Of a stretch of 64,000 nt of DNA, positions 22,430 to 32,564 are shown piece by piece. The DNA is taken from NCBI GenBank assembly GCA_934047225.1, contig OW203989.1, positions 12,313,977 to 12,377,976 of the forward strand, in the 5' to 3' direction. The stretch comes from Ypsolopha sequella. Its lineage: Eukaryota; Arthropoda; Insecta; Lepidoptera; Ypsolophidae. The translations under genes and the position numbers were made by a program. The notes beneath the pieces are model-generated. The model did no database searches, was not told the DNA's origin, and worked only from the letters and a program-made list of their open reading frames with translations. Every line of letters begins with the position of its first letter. Position 1 is the first letter of the stretch.

Positions 22430-22807
22430 ATCCACCCAATCTGAAAAGGTAAACGAATGTAGAAAACATTTGTTTACCAAAAAATATCGTCAGTTGGAGT
22501 ACATCCCACCAACCGAAGATGCTCTCCACCAGCACTTGAAAAGAGCTGTATACCAAGGAGTGTTTGTGTGGGTGCAAACAGCAGCTCAACAAAATCTACC
22601 CAGTCCTGAAGACTGGGGATGGAGGAAACATGGAAATGTCTGGATGCCACACTGGACAACTGCACTTGTTGCTGCGAGAGCTTGTTTAGAGCTAGTACGA
22701 TGCAAGTGCAAACAGCAAAGCGGTAACAGATGTAGTTGTAAAAAACAAGGGCTGAACTGCACTGAGTTGTGTCTGTGCAGTGGACAACACTAGCTTGCTT
22801 TGTAAAT

Positions 22808-23803
22808 TTTTTTGTATCAAAAGGTATTACGAAAACCTCAAATATGAATTTCACATCATTAATTTAGACGAAAATGGTAACAAATACGCCCTTGTGTGAG
22901 ATGCGTTAGTATTTTTTGTTTACGGAGCGGATTGCTAGCTCCCTGCGGGTCGTAGTAAAATGAGAAACGCGAGGCGTTTTATTGTTTTTTTCTGGTTATT
23001 TTTGTGAAGTAAGTATATCTTATGATATCTTAATTTTCATAAACTACAATAACTAAGCTTTCTATAAGTATTTTAACTTAAAATAGTAACTATTATTTAC
23101 ATAACATCTGCTTGAAGAGAAAATAGTTTACCGCATTTTTCATTTTATCACCAAAATCTTTTTTTGTATAGAAACGCAATACAAAATAACAAAATTTGAA
23201 TTTTGCATCCTTAATTTATACGAATATGATAGCAAATACGCGTTTGTGTGAAATCACGACGCGTTAGTATCTTTTGTCTACGGAGCGGATTGCTCGCTCA
23301 CTGCCGTTCGTAACAGAGTGAGAAACGCGAGGCATCGCCTTATTTTTTTTTTAGTTCTTATTGTGTAGTAAGTATATATGATATATGTATTTTAATAAAC
23401 TACAATAACGAGGCTCTCTATAGCTATTTTTTTTAATCTTAAAAAGTAACTATTCTTTGCATAACGTCTGCTTGAAGAGAAAATAGTTTTCCGGCATTTA
23501 CAGTTTTTTGCTAAAATTTCGTTTTTTTTGTATGGAAAGGCATTATGAAAAAATTATATTTGAATTCCTCATCCTTAATTTATACGAAAATGATACCAAA
23601 TACGCCCTAATAGGAAATTGCGACGCGTTAGCATTATCTGTTTACAAAGCGGCGGGAGCTTACTTCCCCCCTCTGCCCCCCCCCCACATTAAGTCCGGGA
23701 CTGCTGGGGCCAGGCCTAAATCTGCTCATTTTGACCTAGGCTACATCTGTACCAAGTTTCATGCTTCGGTCACTTGCCGAAGGGTCCATGTCAAGAGAAC
23801 CTC
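22808..23803. repeat. right terminal inverted repeat of the 5.1-kb element
   Basis: Subunit marks fall near 22,808, 23,159 and 23,524 (spacings 351 and 365 bp). The match with the left arm begins near 22,935, and the first 127 bp are an extra partial subunit with no left counterpart. A frame at 23,508-23,825 is a translation of the repeat. A C-run (CCCCTCTGCCCCCCCCCC) near 23,685 is longer than in the left arm. Confidence 0.85.
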
Positions 23804-24914
23804 TAGTATAAAAACTATATTTTGACTGAGATCAGATAATCGGATGCATATTTACCTTAAGTTAGATTTTCGCTACGAAAGTATGAAAGCGGTTTCAGAA
23901 AATAATATTTTTGTTATACTTTACATATTTATGAAGGTAATTATTTTTTCAATTAAATTTTAGGTAAATATGGTTATATTCTACAGAATACTAAATTACT
24001 CGAACCTGGTATTTTTTTGATACAAAAATGCAGTCCATGTTAGTTAACACCACAGAGGCTATTCTGGAGAAACAGTCAAAGCGAGATTTTTAAAACTCGA
24101 GCAAAAAATTTATGGAGTTTGTATAACCCTCTGAACTTTAGATAAACAACATCCGCTTATCCGATATCTATGACATCACAAAGAAACCTTTGTGAGTTTT
24201 AAATTAGAATCCATAAAAATGAAGTATAAAACTTTCAACAGAATAAAATCTGAGGAAATTGGAGTTCCATGACTAACCTCTGGGGATACGATAAGAAATA
24301 ATAGAGAATACACAGAAAGTTAAAATTTAATCTTAATTACTATATCCTCCGGAGAGAGATTACGTGTTTGTGAAATTGTTGTTTCCTTTACGACACGATT
24401 TTGAATAAGTCTATAAAACGATGAATAAATTGTTCAACGCTGTTTTGGTAAAACAAAGAATAAACAACTCAATTCCCTGCACTTAAGGTTGTTTAAATTG
24501 AAAAATAAATAATTTTGCGAGGATTTTCTTTGTTTTGTTTGATTAAGCATGAAACGCGTTTTGTAATTTTAATCAGGAGTTTTAATATGGGCTTTTACGG
24601 TCGAATCAAGTAGGTTTACTGAGTCGGGGCTCGCTCTATTAGGGTTCTGTAACATCAAAACAACCCGTGAAAGAAAAAAAAATGTTTTGTCACCTACCTC
24701 AAAAAAGAAGGAGGTTCTCAATTCACTTTGGGTAGGTAGGTACTCGAACGTAACTCCGTAATTTATTAATAGATGTGTAATATTTTTTTGTTTGGAAGAA
24801 TGTGCCACCAGGACCATAGTAAAATGCCAGGACAATCCAGTTTGGTTATGAGTTGATGAAGGTGTTCAAAGATAGTCAGTGGAACTTCTCAATGAAAGAC
24901 AGCATACCAATTTA
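23804..24914. other. mostly unassigned
   Basis: 24,057-24,140 (GGCTATTCTGGAGAAACAGT to TATGGAGTTTG) is an inverted relative of 14,900-14,990. The rest holds no recognised repeat. A minus-strand frame at 24,569-24,835 has no motif. Confidence 0.4.
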
Positions 24915-25045
24915 TTTATTCTTTATTCTTTAATGTACACTGAAAAGCAGTTTAAACATATAATACATTAAAAGATATGCACACAGGCAAGCTTATCTCT
25001 AAAAAGAGATTTCTTCCAGCAAACCTAAGTGGGAAAGGGAAATTT
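24915..25045 (-). mobile_element. LINE/SINE 3'-end copy
   Basis: Begins TTTATTCTTTATTCTTTAAT and contains AAAAGAGATTTCTTCCAGC then AACCTAAGTGGG. It shares order and wording with 29,110-29,250, and more weakly with 25,575-25,725. In all three the T-rich start is the reverse of an A-rich tail, so they are minus-strand retroelement 3' ends. Confidence 0.55.
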
Positions 25046-25574
25046 TATTAAAATAAGTAATCATACATACGTGTACTACAAAATATATATCCTAAATAAT
25101 ATATTTATATATATACAACGTGTAACAGAAAGGTGTAACCATATTTAAAGAGCCTATTCAGTCAATGATATAGAACAACTTTTACTATGGAACAAACCCT
25201 GTATATCGTAACACTTTGTGTTAGGATGCTGATTGCAGGGTATTATTTGGAAATTAATTGTCACAGTCTCGAGTTATTTTCTGTGATCCGTTGAAGAGTT
25301 CTATGGTAATGAGGCAAGAATCTTTGTCCAGCTTAATTTATACTTATTGAACGAGTTCTGTAGGAGCATTCGAGGCTGAAAGAGAGACATAGCTTTGCCT
25401 AGCCCAAAAAAACGTACTAGTCGCTGATTTGGTATCTAAGCGGTGTTAAAATAAATTATTTTATATAATTATAACATCAAAAACGATTTTTAACAGTACC
25501 TACATGGTTTTTTCAGATTTAACATCTGATATACCATGTTGATACTGTTTAAAACTGTTTTTTATGTTGTAATT
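25046..25574. other. unassigned sequence
   Basis: Nothing recognised. Confidence 0.4.
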
Positions 25575-25725
25575 ACTCTATACTATGTATGTATGTATGT
25601 AAATTCTTTATTGCACAAAAATAAGTATACTATGCACAAAGGTGAACTAAATGCTAGCATTAAAGAATTAGCATTCTCTACAAGTTAACCTTTGGTGATG
25701 TGGAGATTACAAGTGCAGTTCCCAA
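25575..25725 (-). mobile_element. LINE/SINE 3'-end copy with (ATGT)n tail
   Basis: Starts with the microsatellite ATGTATGTATGTATGTA, then TTCTTTATTGCACAAAAATA, and AATTAGCATTCTCTACAAG then TTAACCTTTGG. This is the layout of lepidopteran non-LTR 3' tails read in reverse. Confidence 0.55.
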
Positions 25726-26483
25726 TAAGTTAATTAATTATTTAATTTATAAAAATATAAACTTTTAATCATAATAATATCACATTTATTATCTACTTAT
25801 AAATACAAACATATACACACATAAAATATACATTTTAGATAATTATACAACAATATACTTTTCGTTAGTTAGGAGAAGTATGACTCAATGATGACTCAGG
25901 GGACAAAGTGAAAATTACAGGTGTGGTGACTGATTCTGTAGCTGTACATAGTGTTGATAGACTCTGGTTTAAAAGGTAGAGATGGTGGGAGGTTGTCGGA
26001 TGTCCAAAAGAAGACTGTTCCCATATTGTACTAGAAACAGTAGAAACAAAGAAAAAAAAAAGTGGGAGTAGAAACAAATATTATACCATTATAATTAAAT
26101 ACGAGTAGGTATTGAATATTTAATCACGATAAACAGAATGTCTTCTTCAAGATGGAAAACAACAAAAACACATCCCCAATAGTTACTTTGTTATTTACGA
26201 GGATCATCAAAGATATTGGAAAGTTTTAACACACAATTATCACTCTGTAAATCAAATAGTAGTAGTTTCTCAGTACAAACGTATTTGTCCGAAGTAAGTG
26301 CTCAAACTTTTGACAGTTAATATCATCATACAATGGCTGATGAAAAACAAAAAGTTTACGTTATAAAGTTCCTGGAGGTATTCCACTGGGTGTAGTTTAA
26401 CTATGTTATCCTCATTCTCGTAGACACATATAATAATAATATAAGCTTTATATACTTATATACTAATAACATTAACATACTTA
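25726..26483. other. unassigned AT-rich sequence
   Basis: A frame at 25,865-26,077 (-) shows no family motif. Nothing else recognised. Confidence 0.4.
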
Positions 26484-26830
26484 TTTTATTTATCTTAATC
26501 TTAATCTTAATCTGATTACCATTTGGTAAAGGCCTCCCCTAGAGTTTTCCAAAGCTGTTTGTCCATGGCTTTCCTACTCCATGCTGTTCCTGCAGCTGCT
26601 TTTAGTTCGTCCTCCCACCTTTTCCTTTGTCTTCCTCGGCTTTTAGGTTTTAGCGTGAAGCAGATTTCGAGTGCTTTAATTTTAGTCTAAGTGATGTCAA
26701 AACTTAAATTTTCCAAAGTAATTTAGCTTCTGTTCCTAACACTTAAAGAATACTTTGCAATAAACAACATTTGGCTTGACGTACCCCATATTACTCTGTC
26801 GCCTTGCAATTTTATACCTCTTAATTCTGT
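26484..26830 (-). mobile_element. RTE-like LINE 3' end
   Basis: On the minus strand a short coding remnant is followed closely by a tail of GATTAA units (26,484-26,511). Short microsatellite tails in place of poly(A) are typical of RTE-type LINEs. The left (3') edge is clear. The 5' edge is a guess. Confidence 0.65.
26516..26650 (-). pseudogene. C-terminus of a LINE ORF2 protein
   Basis: Forty-four codons, uninterrupted up to the TAA at 26,516, read SRGRQRKRWEDELKAAAG then TAWSRKAMDKQLWKTLGEAF. This corresponds to the pattern GRP-KRW-DDI...W...A-DR--WK-LEEAF at the end of RTE-clade and related insect LINE polyproteins. The fragment carries only the last few percent of the protein, so the copy is 5'-truncated and dead. 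Confidence 0.75.
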
Positions 26831-26959
26831 ATTCAAATTTAATTCCTATCTACTATCTAGATCGACTAAAATTTGTTATTTGCCTTTATTTATTTTTGTA
26901 GCAAATACGTAACATTGCAGTAGCAGCAATTCGACAAACAATTTCTCTCTTCATCTATT
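26831..26959. other. unassigned sequence
   Basis: Nothing recognised. Confidence 0.4.
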
Positions 26960-27300
26960 CTATCTGGGGGCACGGCAGTGCCCCCGCCGAGTCTCGCGGA
27001 ACGGCCGTACCATCCTTTTCTCGAAGCAACTCACGGCACTTTCAACCCCCCTGTATCTTCGTTGTAAGTAAAGCTAGAAGGCTGAAATTTCATTTACCAA
27101 GAGTACTTACTGATCCTACTTCTGACCCCAAATTACAACTTTGTACCTATATTTGATTACGAAATATCTCAAGTCAAAGTTCCCTTATTTTGTCACTGAC
27201 TGACTGACACATCATCAAAAGTCTAAAGGTTTTCTAGGAAGCCTACAAACTTGAAATTTTGCATGCGGTTAGTGTTAAGTGTACATTGCAACAAAAAAAT
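26960..27300. repeat. GGGGGCACGGCAGTGCCCCC repeat
   Basis: Begins with the hairpin GGGGGCACGGCAGTGCCCCC followed by GCCGAGTCTCGCGGAACGG. A short relative lies at 58,470-58,510 (GGGGACATGGCAGTGCCCAC) and a partial one near 34,840. Later it holds CACTGACTGACTGACAC as in Helitron-like repeats. The right edge is uncertain. Confidence 0.6.
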
Positions 27301-27552
27301 ATAAAAATGTTATTTGCGGTTGGTAATTTAATATTTCCATACAAAGTCTATACAAAATGTATGTTTCCAGCTGCATCTATAAATTTGTATGACACGAGAT
27401 GACGTTGGTGGTATGCTGCTTTGCATTAAAGACATCTACCACGAAAAATTCAACCTCGTGACGCTAGATGGTAAAAAGTGTAAAAAAATGTATACCTTTA
27501 TTTCCGTAAATAGAGCAAGTAGTAAAAATAAAAAATAAAACCGTGAAAGTGC
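27301..27552. other. unassigned sequence
   Basis: Nothing recognised beyond a possible continuation of the preceding repeat. Confidence 0.35.
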
Positions 27553-28772
27553 GAAAAAAAAAAGACGGTCAAGTGCGAATCGAACTCGCGCATAAAGGGT
27601 TCCGTACCCCTACACAATACGGGTGCGGAACCCTAAAAGTAAATAACAACAATATAGATGCCATAGCAACATTAAGGCGACAAAAAACAAAGCGATAAAA
27701 CGGTAGCGCCTGACTAACAATTCGGTACCTTTTTAGTACGGAAACCTAATTTTCATTATTTTACTTTAAAGTAATTACTACAGACTGCCCAAAGTTTAAA
27801 CTTGTACTTGTATGTATTACCGTTCTAAAGATTTTGTTATAATAATGTGTTCCTTGGGTAAGGAACCCTAAAAAGGGTGGTTTATAATGTTCGATACATT
27901 CACAATTAGTCTATTTAAGAAGAGAATATCAACATTTCGGAATAAAGTCACTAAAAAAACGGTAAAGCGCGAATCCGACTCGCACATAAAGGGTTCCGTA
28001 CCCCCACACAATACGGGTACGGAACCCTAAAAGTAAATTGCAACAACATAGATGCCATAGCACCATCAAGGCGACAAAAAACAAAGCGATAAAACGGGAT
28101 AAAACTGTAGCGCCTGACAAAAAATTCGGTACCTTTTTAGGAAGGAACCCTTATTTTTATTATTTGTTATTTTACTTTAAAGTAGTCTGCGTAAACTTTC
28201 AAATTGTAGGTACTTGTATGTATAACCGTTCTAACGATAGAGCCTTTGTTAAAATAATCTGTGCTTTGGGTAAGGAACCCTAAAACACATTTAGTCTATT
28301 TAAGAAGAGAAATATCAACATTTCGTAAATAAGTCGCTATTAAACCGGATAAGTGCAAGTCGGACTCGCTCACGAAGGGTTCTGTACTACCATCACACAG
28401 TATGGGTACGAAACCCCAAACCATTATGGTAAATACCAACAATAAAGATGACATAGCAACATAAAGTCGACAAAAAACAAGGCGCTTAAATGGTAGTGCC
28501 TGACAAACAAATCAGCACCTTTTGAATAAGGAACAAAATTGTTGTATTATAAAGATAGAGCTGAAACAAATAACGTCAAATAATTGGACCCCCTTGGATT
28601 TCCATTTCATATTATTATTTGCCGTGATAGAGGACAAAGTAACATATATTATGTGAAAATATTTACGCGCTATATTCACCTATAACGGCTGAAGCTTTAG
28701 ACCCCTGTGATAGATGGATAGACAGCGGAGGCTTAGTAATAGGGTCACGGAATCTTAGGATACGGAACCCTA
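27553..28772 (+). repeat. head-to-tail array of three CCGGCC-family units
   Basis: Unit starts fall near 27,560 (GACGGTCAAGTGCGAATCG), 27,957 (ACGGTAAAGCGCGAATCCG) and 28,345 (AACCGGATAAGTGCAAGTC), a spacing of about 390-400 bp. Each carries the block of a TCCGTACC-type line, CAACATTAAGGCGACAAAAA-like text and GGTAAGGAACCCTAAAA. The shared spacer TTTAAGAAGAGAA(T)ATCAACATTTCG precedes units 2 and 3, so the array arose by duplication of unit plus spacer. The last unit ends GATACGGAACCCTAAAAA at 28,772. Confidence 0.85.
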
Positions 28773-29109
28773 AAAATCAAGGTAAAAGGTTATTTGTCCA
28801 GTAAAGCTTACAGGGAAAATAAAGCTGCTAATGTTGTATTATTTGTATATGCATCCTCTATGATGTAGGTATAATGAAATGTCTTTGTACTCGTTAGTCA
28901 TTGAATAAAGACCAGGTTTAGGCATATTAATGTATTCTGTGGTTTAGACTGACAAGCCTGCCTTTCACTTCATGGTCAAAAGAAATATTAACCTACCTGT
29001 TGCATCTAATTGTGGATAATAATAATAATAATAACTTACCGTAAAAATTAATATTGCAATGTAGCCTGAAATATTGTCCACACTTAGTTGTCTCTATACC
29101 TGGAGATGA
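28773..29109. other. unassigned, includes (AAT)n
   Basis: A short AATAATAATAATAATAAC run at 29,019-29,034. Nothing else recognised. Confidence 0.4.
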
Positions 29110-29260
29110 ATGAATGAATGAATTGACACTTTATTGTACACAAAAGACATATAAAAGAAAACAGAGTATTGAAAACATAATTTTGTACAAAGGCGGACTT
29201 ATCACTTAAAGCGATTTCTTCCAGCCAACCTTTGGGTGGTGAAGAAATAGTCACTAGAAA
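29110..29260 (-). mobile_element. LINE/SINE 3'-end copy with (GAAT)n tail
   Basis: Opens with ATGAATGAATGAATGAAT, then ACACTTTATTGTACACAAAA and GCGATTTCTTCCAGCCAACC. Same family as 24,915-25,045. Confidence 0.6.
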
Positions 29261-29352
29261 AGTAAAAATAGGGGGATAGACGTAATAGATAGAGTAAATT
29301 AAATGAAAATCAATAAAGTGTTAAGATGTAAAAGTGTTAAGATGTAAAGTGT

Positions 29353-29847
29353 AAAGATGGTTTATGTTGGTTCCATTCTTTGTCATTCTCTATGTATGAG
29401 AACATTGAGTCGTCGTATGACATTAGGTTTGCGGTAGTCGAGTATGTGGAAGCGCATTGGGATGAAATGCAACTTTATACGTGTGACGAGCGTGGAGACA
29501 CATTACCGCTGACCTGTACTCGACAGCAATGATGAAAACTACCACCCACGGTTCCGTATCCGAACTTATGGGAGCCACTTCTTTGTATCCATTTACTTTC
29601 GAGGTTTACAAAAATGACCGTTTGAGAGGATCATTTAGTGGCGATCCTGGGACGCCAGTGAAACGTTTACAATTCTCTGGTAGTTTCTTAGGTGGTCATT
29701 ATGAAGTGCTCCTTCCCGATACTAGTTTCTCTGGAGTATGTCCAAATGATCAGTAAAAGGGAGTGGGCTTTAAGAAAATCCGTAGCTGACGTGCAAGAAA
29801 TATTACCCGAGAAGAAAAAAAGGAGGACTACCTACAAAAAGAAATGA
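29353..29847 (+). pseudogene. OTU-type cysteine protease domain, frameshifted
   Basis: The first segment (29,353-29,529) reads KDGLCWFHSLSFSMYENIES then YDIRFAVVEYVEAHWDEM. DG-LC-W/F-H/R-SLS is the OTU catalytic block, with the nucleophile Cys codon at 29,365-29,367 and the supporting Asp at 29,356-29,358. After a frame change near 29,525 a second segment (29,529-29,756) reads HGSVSELMGATSLYPFTFEV and later LQFSGSFLGGHYEVLLPD, where GHY holds the expected catalytic His (29,697-29,699). A third frame, REWALRKSVADVQEILPEKK with a basic tail, runs to a stop at 29,847. Two frameshifts make it non-functional unless they are sequence errors. OTU domains remove ubiquitin. Repeated OTU genes of this kind in insect genomes are usually carried by transposable elements. 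No start codon is seen before 29,353, where a SINE-like copy lies just upstream. Confidence 0.65.
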
Positions 29848-29848
29848 G

Positions 29849-30469
29849 ATCCCATCAAAAACATAAAATGTACAAAAATGTCGAGTCTCGCAATGCAATC
29901 TTTCCACCGTAAAAAGTTGTGAGATCTTATGTAAAGCCAAGTCTGTTATTTTAGTTTGTATTGAAGCACCTTTTCATTATAGTTAGTATGGGAGCACCTA
30001 TTGAACAAATGTATCATTAATTGTTTCCTAATTAGTTACCTACCAACATTAAGTGACTGTATTAATATTAGTCATCTTTATTTCTCTAATAAAATATAGT
30101 GACTTGGCAATCGCAGAGCACAAATAAAGCGCTGATGCGTAGAAATATCTTCTCAAATCGCTAACAAATTGGTATTAGGTAGATATGTTTTATATGTTGC
30201 TGTGCGATTGCGAAGTCACTATATTTTATTATAGAAATAAAGATGACTAATATTAATACAGTCACTTAATGTTGGTAGGTAACTAATTAGAAAACAATAA
30301 ATGATACATTTGTTCAATAGGTGCTCCCATACTAACTATAATGAAAAGGTGCTTCAATACAAACTAAAATAACAGACTTGGCTTTACATAAGATCTCACA
30401 ACTTTTTACGGTGGAAAGATTGCATTGCGAGACTCGACATTTTTGTACATTTTATGTTTTTGATGGGAT
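29849..30469. repeat. near-perfect 621-bp palindrome
   Basis: Left arm (29,849-30,122), starting ATCCCATCAAAAACATAAAA, is repeated inverted in the right arm (30,195-30,469), ending TTTTATGTTTTTGATGGGAT. Only a handful of differences are visible across about 270 bp. The loop is about 72 bp. The start lies two bases after the stop codon of the OTU-like pseudogene. High arm identity implies recent formation or gene conversion. Confidence 0.9.
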
Positions 30470-31319
30470 AATTATAATTTGTTTACAGGTAGCTATCAGT
30501 ATTTATTTGTTTCTGCTTTTGTGGGCATAATTTCATGCACGAATATGATTATTATTCACAAATTGTAGTATCAGGACAAACTCATGTGAGCTATTCATCA
30601 TGTAATAAAATAGTGTAAAATTGTGAATAAATAAATTAAAAAATATTTCTGTGCGAGCGCTCTTCGTTCTGGTATCATCGACACTTTTACATTATAAAAA
30701 GCAACTTTAAACAAGCAAATAGAAAGACTGGTTAAGTGCGAGTCGAACAAATGGTTCCGTACCACCACACAACACGGGTACGGAACCCTAAAAACATTAT
30801 GGTAAATATTTCAACTTGCAATTATATGGGACCAACTTAACTTGACAAACTCTATTTATCTAAATGGTTTAATTAGGTTGGTTAAGTATGGTTAAGTTGG
30901 TTACGTTGGTAAGTTGGTCGAGTAACATAATTATTTTCTTTGTTTTGAAGAGAGAGTGGTAAATTGTACTTTTGTGATCATATAGATCTGTTGTTAAGAG
31001 CGGTATCGCAGTCGGATTGTGAAAAACCCGCCTTTTTCTAATTAATCGTAACTACTTAAACATTCGAATATGGCGAACTTAGCCTTAAGATCTTTAATAA
31101 ATCTATCTGAAACTATCAGTTGTCTTTGATCAATGTTTTGCTTTTAAATTTGACATCATATGTTTTCTTTTAATTTTGTATCAAAAGGGTTCCATTTGCC
31201 AAGTTTGCCGTGGAAGCAGGAGTCCTGGCCCGAGGATAATTTTTAAAATATTAGTTTCACTTGAAATTTTTTTCTAATTGATTTTTTATAGTTTCTAATT
31301 CACTCTAAATATTTTTTCC
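30470..31319. other. unassigned, with a short CCGGCC-family piece
   Basis: 30,725-30,797 reads ACTGGTTAAGTGCGAGTCGA to ACGGGTACGGAACCCTAAAA, a short form of the CCGGCC family lacking its interior. GGTTAAGT(T/A) triplicates at 30,880-30,915 form a tiny minisatellite. Confidence 0.5.
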
Positions 31320-31900
31320 AAAGCGATGGCTTTTGCTATAAATCGTATAATCTTATTTATCTACTCCTATACTGCAATAAGGCAATTGCAACATCAAAAA
31401 CAGTTTTATAAGTACCAAGATTCTTTATCAGATGTTACATTATATTGTCCACTAGAGACCCTATAAACAACAGAGGCGAGAAATAAGTCCTGACCTTATT
31501 TCCTAAGCCACGCCCCCTTTACTCTGATTGGCCTTCAAGGCAGCATTACTGGGACGAAGCACCCAAGGTTCATGAACATGGTCTTCTTCTCATTTTTCGT
31601 GAAATTATTAGTTGAAAATATTATAAATAAAGATGATATTTTGATGAACGTTGATAAAGTACCGTGTGCAACTGAACATATAGGCAATTAAACATTGGGA
31701 CACTCGTGCAAATTATTACTAAATGAAGTGTCCCAATGTCTCAAATTATGTTACAATTGCACAAAATACTATTTTCACAATTATTGTTGACATACGTTTG
31801 TCGTTTTATTGCTCGTATATTAAAATAATAAGTATTTTGTATCCCCTGAAGATGGACTGATTTCCGAAACCGGTTGGGAAGTTTGCAACAAATATATTTT
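31320..31900 (+). repeat. repeat ending in a hammerhead-like motif, copy 1
   Basis: Paired with 34,190-35,015. Shared ordered blocks: TTTTATAAGTACC, GACCTTATTTCCTAAGCCAC, TGATTGGCCTTCAAGGCAGC, GTTGAAAATATTAT, TTGGGACACTCGTGCAAA, and CACAAAATACTATT. Both copies then reach a hammerhead-like line, here CCCTGAAGATGGACTGATTT then CCGAAACCGG at 31,843-31,880. Penelope-like retroelements carry hammerhead motifs in their terminal repeats, so a non-autonomous Penelope relative is a reasonable guess. Confidence 0.7.
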
Positions 31901-32564
31901 ATGAAATAAATAGTACAAATGTTTGTGTTCAAAATCAAGATGCTATTTAGAATTACTAATCAGGATTTAACTTTAAGAGTGTAGATAAAATGATTCAAAA
32001 TTTTATGTGATAGGTAATTGAGAAAGTTCGACCACAATATAACTTTGCGGTCCCCAAGCACTAAAGTAAAAGTAATCAATATCACAGATGGGATAATCTT
32101 ACCATTATCTGTCGGAAAGTTCTAAACAATGTAATCTTGCTAAAGATTTCGTATTTACTACGCTGCAGATCAGCAAAGTTCTAGGGAATTAACAAGATAA
32201 TGAGATAATAAGGATAGGGGGAATATAGATCTTAATGTTGTATTATTCTTTAGTGGAATAACAACGAGAAGTTGGTATGTCTACATTAAATTGTTTGTTT
32301 TGTATCTTCAGAGCTATTGACCTAATAAACTTATTCACTTCAGACGACGGTGACGGCCATAATTAATACAATTACATTTACAACGGCACAAAACAAAAAA
32401 CTTAATGATATCAAACAATTAATACATAAAATAATTTGGTTATAATGAATTAAACTAAAACAATAAACAAGTTGCGGAAGCCGAAAACTGGCGATAGTAC
32501 TCGCACATACGAACAACTCCCCGTGAAAAAAAATGAGAAGTCGTGAAAAATAAATACATTTTGG
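31901..32564. other. unassigned sequence
   Basis: A minus-strand frame at 32,340-32,672 has no recognised motif. Nothing else seen. Confidence 0.4.

Larger units (their letters stand above)
19628..22793 (+). pseudogene. transposase-like gene with introns, lightly mutated
   Basis: Read through its introns this is the C-terminal 700-800 residues of a family I recognise from cnidarian, fish and insect genomes, usually annotated as uncharacterised. Order of landmarks: ERHITN...QPLFALLKQLQYLFPERYG (19,770-19,975); MMGGLHIEIAVLKVLGQLLS (from 19,992); FKFWDMILELELQMLQFM, HYARWFSVHIRDL and QAHEQMNALMKGDGG (20,380-20,702); MIGLTENPDALRKWF; LYIAKCEHRTVDLDNFFAHE (21,183 on); PSTKIPKSWANFLRDGANK; EEADTLIMVH...RSFDTDVLVL (21,870-21,975); LFHAFSGCDTVSAFH; PSPEDWGWRKHG...PHWTT; and a cysteine-rich tail CKCKQQSGNRCSCKKQGLNC ending at 22,793. 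Damage: frameshifts near 19,990, 21,045 and 21,620 (an A-run), stops near 21,101 and 21,180, and a disturbed stretch at 22,085-22,150. The N-terminal part expected for the family is absent, because the frame begins right after the left inverted repeat. Confidence 0.8.
18736..23803 (+). mobile_element. 5.1-kb DNA transposon with long inverted repeats
   Basis: Left arm 18,736-19,606 and right arm 22,935-23,803 are inverted copies of each other. The ends read GAGGTTCTCTTG, followed in both arms by GGACCCTTCGGCAAGTGACC. Each arm is built from tandem subunits of about 350-365 bp, marked by the run AAGCAGA(C/T)GTTATG and by a poly-A/T tract next to a TATGGAAAGGCATT-like box. The right side carries an extra partial unit at 22,808-22,934. 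Between the arms lies an intron-containing transposase-like gene, read left to right. The left tip has a small insertion relative to the right tip. Flanks are AT-rich and I could not fix the target duplication. Tips and internal layout fit a cut-and-paste DNA transposon of uncertain superfamily. Confidence 0.85.
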
